NCBI GenBank assembly: GCA_946477505.1
Contig: CAMKYP010000141.1
Span: forward strand, 1 to 8,618
Reading direction: 5' to 3'
Source: an uncultured Dechloromonas sp.
GTDB lineage: Bacteria; Pseudomonadota; Gammaproteobacteria; Burkholderiales; Rhodocyclaceae
DNA length: 8,618 nucleotides
The notes under the pieces were generated by a model that saw nothing but the letters and a program-made list of their open reading frames with translations, was not told where the DNA came from and made no database searches. Position numbers and translations under genes: made by a program. Position 1 is the first letter of the stretch; each line of letters opens with the position of its first letter. This document shows, piece by piece, positions 6,494-8,618 of this stretch.

Positions 6494-6683
6494 GCACAGT
6501 CTCCACCAACACAACGAAAAGCCCTTAACTATCAATACCCTGCACGCCAGACGGCGGCTTAAAAAACCAACTTTGGATCACCTGTTTGGATCACTTTATG
6601 GATCACCAAACGTTGGATTGAGCCGATGTTACCGTAACACCTGAAAGTTGCAAGGCTACTGAATCAAGCAACCAAACCTACGA
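6494..6683. other. Gene-free junction region of the element
   Basis: I see no convincing coding frame. The region holds GTCTCCACCAA (6499-6509), an imperfect inverted copy of the tRNA end, then three GGATCAC direct repeats (6575-6606), and the near-perfect palindrome TGTTACCGTAACA (6627-6639, one central base). Such short repeats next to an att core are typical of sites bound by an integrase, an excisionase or a regulator, but no integrase gene is visible in this window. Confidence 0.5.
6575..6606 (+). repeat. Three direct repeats of GGATCAC, 12-13 bp apart
   Basis: GGATCAC occurs at 6575-6581, 6588-6594 and 6600-6606. The first two extend to TTTGGATCAC. A related GTTGGATTGAG follows at 6612. 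The spacing of 13 and 12 bp is just over one helical turn. Arrays like this near an att core can be arm-type sites for a tyrosine recombinase. They could also be operator repeats for the promoter downstream. Confidence 0.6.
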
Positions 6684-6712
6684 TTGACTTCGGTAGGAAA
6701 TAAGCATAGACT
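6684..6712 (+). promoter_or_regulatory. Sigma70-like promoter for the structured RNA
   Basis: TTGACT at 6684-6689 (five of six consensus bases) is separated by exactly 17 bp from TAGACT at 6707-6712 (four of six). CCTAC (6678-6682) and GTAGG (6692-6696) form an inverted repeat around the -35 box, a possible operator. Transcription would start near 6719. The prediction is by eye. Confidence 0.45.
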
Positions 6713-6718
6713 GTAACC

Positions 6719-6901
6719 GTCGCTAAAGACGATTTGCCCACCGAAGTGGCTACAAGGTGAGGCACAGTGAGGTAGAGCTAGAGCCACATATACACTAGCT
6801 AAGTGAGGTGCTTCGATATAGAAGCTCGAAATCTGATAGGTTTCGCGGGCGTCACTTCGACAAGAAACATGGAAGCCACCCTTCGGGGTGGCTTTCTTTT
6901 T
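6719..6901 (+). ncRNA. Candidate structured non-coding RNA (or long attenuated leader)
   Basis: About 180 nt lie between a promoter-like sequence and a strong intrinsic terminator without a plausible gene. Several short perfect hairpins stand in a row: CGTC/GACG (6718-6731), CCAC/GTGG with loop CGAA (6738-6749), AGCTAG/CTAGCT (6776-6800), GCTTC/GAAGC (6810-6825), CGAAA/TTTCG (6827-6845), then the terminator. The linkers between hairpins carry GTGAGG three times (6757, 6767, 6803). The nuclease-like gene starts 17 nt after the U-tract. It may be a separate small RNA such as an RNA antitoxin, or an attenuator leader of the genes behind it. I do not recognise a known RNA family. Confidence 0.5.
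6873..6901 (+). terminator. Strong rho-independent terminator upstream of the nuclease-like gene
   Basis: The 9-bp perfect stem AAGCCACCC (6873-6881) / GGGTGGCTT (6886-6894) has a TTCG tetraloop and is followed by TTCTTTTT. It ends the candidate RNA, and only 16 nt separate it from the next start codon. The downstream gene must therefore be transcribed by read-through or from a promoter not seen. Confidence 0.92.
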
Positions 6902-6917
6902 ATCTGAAGATAATTAA

Positions 6918-7439
6918 ATGGCAACCCTACCCCCTCACGGCGACAAGTATGATTTCTACTCCGCAAACGGGGTTATTGATTTCGCATATTTCCCAAATGC
7001 CATTCTGAGTGATATAGGTATAGATGGTATAGATATACCTATACGTCTACAACGAGGCGATGCTGGTTTTGGTGCGGTTCATATTGTACGAGAGCATGGA
7101 CGCTGGCTGGACTTGCACAAACTCGATGCAGTATCAATGGTATGGCTAAAGCTCCAAGGCAATGGGAAAATTTACACGACCGAAGAGGATGATAAGTTAA
7201 AAATTAACTTATATTTGCACCCCAAAGCCCTCCTCGTATTAAGATTCATCCCAAAAAAAGAACCGTTTTTTACAGTAGTCACCACTTATCTACCTGACGG
7301 GGGTTTGGATGGAGATGAACTAGGTCATTACCCAGGCCACGGAAATAACACAACACCAACATTTACTCTCCCGGAACCAAAGAAAAAACCTACGGTTATT
7401 GTCAAAAAGAAACGAACCTTCACAAAACCAACAGAATAA
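6918..7439 (+). CDS. Unassigned protein with a barnase/EndoU/colicin/RelE-fold (BECR) nuclease-like core
   Basis: The product has 173 aa. The central part reads GFGAVHIVREHGRW at 50-63, then a variable segment of alternating strands and charged turns (66-104), then LLVLRFIPKKEPFFTVVTTYLPD at 105-127. In phage-associated BECR-fold nucleases a GxGxxHIxxxHG helix with catalytic histidine is followed by beta strands and a C-terminal T/S-x-Y, so His55, His60 and Thr122-Thr123-Tyr124 are candidate active-site residues. This is recognition by pattern, not by alignment. The tail (128-173) is Pro/Lys-rich and probably disordered. There is no signal peptide or membrane segment. The ribosome-binding site (GAAG, 11 nt upstream) is weak. 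Codon use is much AT-richer than in the chromosomal genes. It follows the terminated RNA by 17 nt and precedes repC by 48 bp. A toxin or an anti-phage or stability role is possible. Confidence 0.6.
   Translation: MATLPPHGDKYDFYSANGVIDFAYFPNAILSDIGIDGIDIPIRLQRGDAGFGAVHIVREHGRWLDLHKLDAVSMVWLKLQGNGKIYTTEEDDKLKINLYLHPKALLVLRFIPKKEPFFTVVTTYLPDGGLDGDELGHYPGHGNNTTPTFTLPEPKKKPTVIVKKKRTFTKPTE
7013..7043. repeat. Perfect 10-bp inverted repeat with nested 9-bp tandem repeat inside the nuclease-like gene
   Basis: TATAGGTATA (7013-7022) and TATACCTATA (7034-7043) are exact inverted copies separated by 11 nt. GGTATAGAT is repeated in tandem at 7017-7025 and 7026-7034. The tandem encodes GIDGID in the protein. 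It may be an operator, an mRNA hairpin, or just a short internal duplication. Confidence 0.6.
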
Positions 7440-7463
7440 TAAAAATAACACTTGTAGTATCTA

Positions 7464-7498
7464 TTATCGGTTTATTAATATAAGAAAATGACCGATAA
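7464..7498. promoter_or_regulatory. 8-bp inverted repeat enclosing the repC start codon
   Basis: TTATCGGT (7464-7471) and ACCGATAA (7491-7498) are exact inverted copies. The 19-nt loop between them contains the whole translation start (AAGAAA and the ATG at 7488-7490). In mRNA this hairpin would present or hide the start, and in DNA it could be an operator for autoregulation by the initiator. A poor promoter-like pair (TTGTAG at 7452-7457, TAATAT at 7476-7481, 18-bp spacer) overlaps it. Confidence 0.5.
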
Positions 7499-8384
7499 GA
7501 AAAAGACACCCACCAAGAAACCACCCGTGAACACAAAAAAGCATGTGATTGTGTTCGACCATGCACGCGTAGACCCATCGCATTGTTTGACAGATGGGTT
7601 GTTCAGGCCACTAAAACGACAGTCCTTTAAGGGGCTATCCTTAGATGTACGGTACAAGTACAAAGAGTACACATTCTGGTGGCGTAACTACTGCCCACTC
7701 AATATTGCAGACCAATCTGTATTCTTAGCAGTACATAGGCTTGCATCTGAAAAAGGCCGCGTTACACGTGTTGGCCCAAAGGAAGAAAGCGACCTTATGA
7801 AATCTGTAAGGGATGCTTTAGAACTAGAGTATCAAGCATCAGACCAAGATGTATTGGTACTTGAGACGACACAATATGAAATCTCTCAAGTTATGGGTGT
7901 TACCGACTCGGGTGCCAATTTCAAACAGATTAAAGAAAGTTTGTTCAGAATCTCGGGGGTTAGTTTTGTTATTTATAAAGGTGAAGACGAAAGTAGCGCG
8001 TTTTGGAAAGCCAATTTGATTGGAAAGATGGCTGGGATTGATGGAAAGATTATGATTTCTATCAATCCAATGCTTAGTAAAGCACTTGCTGGGGGACAAT
8101 CAACTTTTGTAGATATGCGTGAACAGCGGCATCTAAAAGGCGAGGTGTCAAAACGCTTACACGTGTGGCTATCAAGTTGGATTAAAAATGGTGAATCGAA
8201 TAAGATTAAATTAGACCTGTTAGTTCCTCATGTCTGGGGAGATAATTGCGAAAAGGCCAAGCTTCGATTGCGACGTTTTTATCTACGAGATGCAATAAAC
8301 GAAATTAATTCACTGGATGGCTGGGAGTGTTTTGAAGACAAAGAGTCAAAATTTGTGAGCATCAAACGTCCAAAATTACAATAA
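7488..8384 (+). CDS. repC: IncQ-RepC-like replication initiator (iteron-binding)
   Basis: The product has 298 aa, close to RSF1010 RepC at about 283. The N-terminal motif DPSHCLTDGLFRPLKR at 29-44, followed by LDVRYKYKEYTFWW, strongly recalls IncQ RepC (DPxHCLxxGLFRxLKR, then LDVTYDY). YEISQVMGVTDSGANFKQIKESLFRISGVSF (about 123-153) and the segment around KRLHVWLSSWI match the paired winged-helix layout of this family. RepC binds iterons at oriV and opens the origin. IncQ plasmids also need the RepA helicase and RepB primase, and neither is visible here. The first 18 residues are Lys/Pro/Thr-rich. Iterons begin within a few bases of the stop, which supports the assignment. Low GC and AT-rich codons set it apart from the chromosomal genes. 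The start ATG lies inside an inverted repeat. Confidence 0.85.
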   Translation: MTDKKKTPTKKPPVNTKKHVIVFDHARVDPSHCLTDGLFRPLKRQSFKGLSLDVRYKYKEYTFWWRNYCPLNIADQSVFLAVHRLASEKGRVTRVGPKEESDLMKSVRDALELEYQASDQDVLVLETTQYEISQVMGVTDSGANFKQIKESLFRISGVSFVIYKGEDESSAFWKANLIGKMAGIDGKIMISINPMLSKALAGGQSTFVDMREQRHLKGEVSKRLHVWLSSWIKNGESNKIKLDLLVPHVWGDNCEKAKLRLRRFYLRDAINEINSLDGWECFEDKESKFVSIKRPKLQ

Positions 8385-8387
8385 AAT

Positions 8388-8497
8388 AACCGTACTTTCA
8401 GACACGATTTTTACCGGAGTTTCAGAAACGCACTACCGGAGTAACGGAAACGCACTACCGGAGTAACGGAAACGCTTTACCGGAGTTTCAGAAACGC
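8388..8497 (+). repeat. Iteron array: four 22-bp-spaced repeats plus one degenerate copy, putative oriV
   Basis: Copies start at 8412, 8434, 8456 and 8478, exactly 22 bp apart. Copies 1 and 4 are identical (TACCGGAGTTTCAGAAACGC), as are copies 2 and 3 (TACCGGAGTAACGGAAACGC). Each is a 20-bp conserved unit with a 2-bp spacer. A degenerate copy at 8388-8407 matches copy 1 at 15 of 20 positions and is set 24 bp before it. Twenty-two bp is two helical turns, so RepC molecules would bind the same face. IncQ-family origins use comparable 20-22 bp iterons. The array directly follows the repC stop. Confidence 0.9.
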
Positions 8498-8618
8498 CCC
8501 CATTTTTGTCTTCCTACTCTTTCAACGATTCCAGGAGCAAAAAATTTCCTACTATAGTTACTAAAGGACTCTCTGAACAACCGGCCATTTACTGGTAGGT
8601 CGTCATAAAAGCGATGAG
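8498..8618. other. AT-rich flank of the iterons, probable rest of the origin
   Basis: A short C-run (CCCCC) and ATTTTTG follow the last iteron, then an A/T-rich stretch (CAAAAAATTTCC) that could be an unwinding region. CCGGCCATTTACTGG is a weak imperfect palindrome near the right edge. No convincing gene starts before the edge. A 43-residue open frame enters from the right on the minus strand and stops at 8488, inside the last iteron. Confidence 0.4.

Noticed and set aside
6473..6560. Complete tRNA-Ser gene on the minus strand
   Set aside because: Only the last 21 nt match. No anticodon arm, D arm or 5' acceptor strand follows to the right.
6441..6644. Plus-strand frame of 67 codons across the att region
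   Set aside because: It spans the tRNA fragment and the GGATCAC repeats, lacks a ribosome-binding site and has an incoherent translation.
6684..6901. Retron msr-msd RNA
   Set aside because: No reverse transcriptase is encoded nearby, and the RNA shows no long msd stem or inverted a1/a2 ends.
8388..8497. CRISPR array
   Set aside because: The units are contiguous, with only 2-bp spacers and helical phasing, and lie next to an initiator gene. They are iterons.
8488..8618. C-terminal end of a minus-strand gene entering from the right edge
   Set aside because: An open frame of about 43 codons reaches TGA in the last iteron, but this length is possible by chance in AT-rich DNA and no family is recognised. 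More sequence to the right would decide.

Overview
The window joins two kinds of DNA. Positions 1 to about 6470 are GC-rich, densely packed chromosomal DNA with ordinary proteobacterial housekeeping genes. The codon use, the overlapping gene junctions and the family mix (GlcG/DUF336, YceH, YhbQ-type GIY-YIG) suggest a betaproteobacterium, perhaps of the Rhodocyclales. That placement is an impression from composition and not a database result. From about 6494 to the right edge the DNA is clearly AT-richer, codon use changes, and the content becomes plasmid-like.

Left part: the C-terminal end of an unrecognised plus-strand gene runs off the left edge and converges on a secreted GlcG/HbpS-like protein gene. 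A long minus-strand series follows. In the direction of transcription it is a DEDDy 3'-5' exonuclease, YceH, RmlB, RmlA, RmlC and a DnaJ-like chaperone. Several junctions overlap by 1 to 4 nt, so much of it is probably one operon. RmlA, RmlB and RmlC convert glucose-1-phosphate to dTDP-4-keto-6-deoxyhexose intermediates for surface polysaccharide. RmlD, the last enzyme of dTDP-L-rhamnose synthesis, is absent. Divergently on the plus strand lie a small protein of unknown function and an overlapping GIY-YIG nuclease-family gene, ending at a strong hairpin terminator.

Junction: at 6473-6493 the plus strand carries the reverse complement of the last 21 nt of a tRNA-Ser gene (part of the T loop, T-stem 3' strand, acceptor 3' strand, discriminator and CCA). 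The rest of the tRNA is missing. This is the usual mark of an element integrated at a tRNA 3' end, with the intact tRNA expected at the far, unseen end. The hairpin at 6419-6438 carries its U-tract on the minus strand, as expected for the terminator of that displaced tRNA.

Right part (element): an array of GGATCAC repeats is followed by a promoter-like sequence and a stretch of about 180 nt without a gene. That stretch is rich in small hairpins and ends in a strong intrinsic terminator. Seventeen nt downstream starts a 173-aa protein whose central motif resembles phage-associated barnase/EndoU/colicin/RelE-fold (BECR) nucleases. Next comes an IncQ-RepC-like replication initiator, then four 22-bp-spaced iterons plus one degenerate copy, very probably an oriV. 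The order promoter, structured RNA, terminator, nuclease-like gene resembles a type III toxin-antitoxin locus, but the RNA lacks the clear tandem repeats of known examples. The combination of tRNA-Ser att site, candidate RNA/nuclease pair and IncQ-type replicon is the most interesting feature of the window. No integrase, relicase or primase is visible before the right edge.
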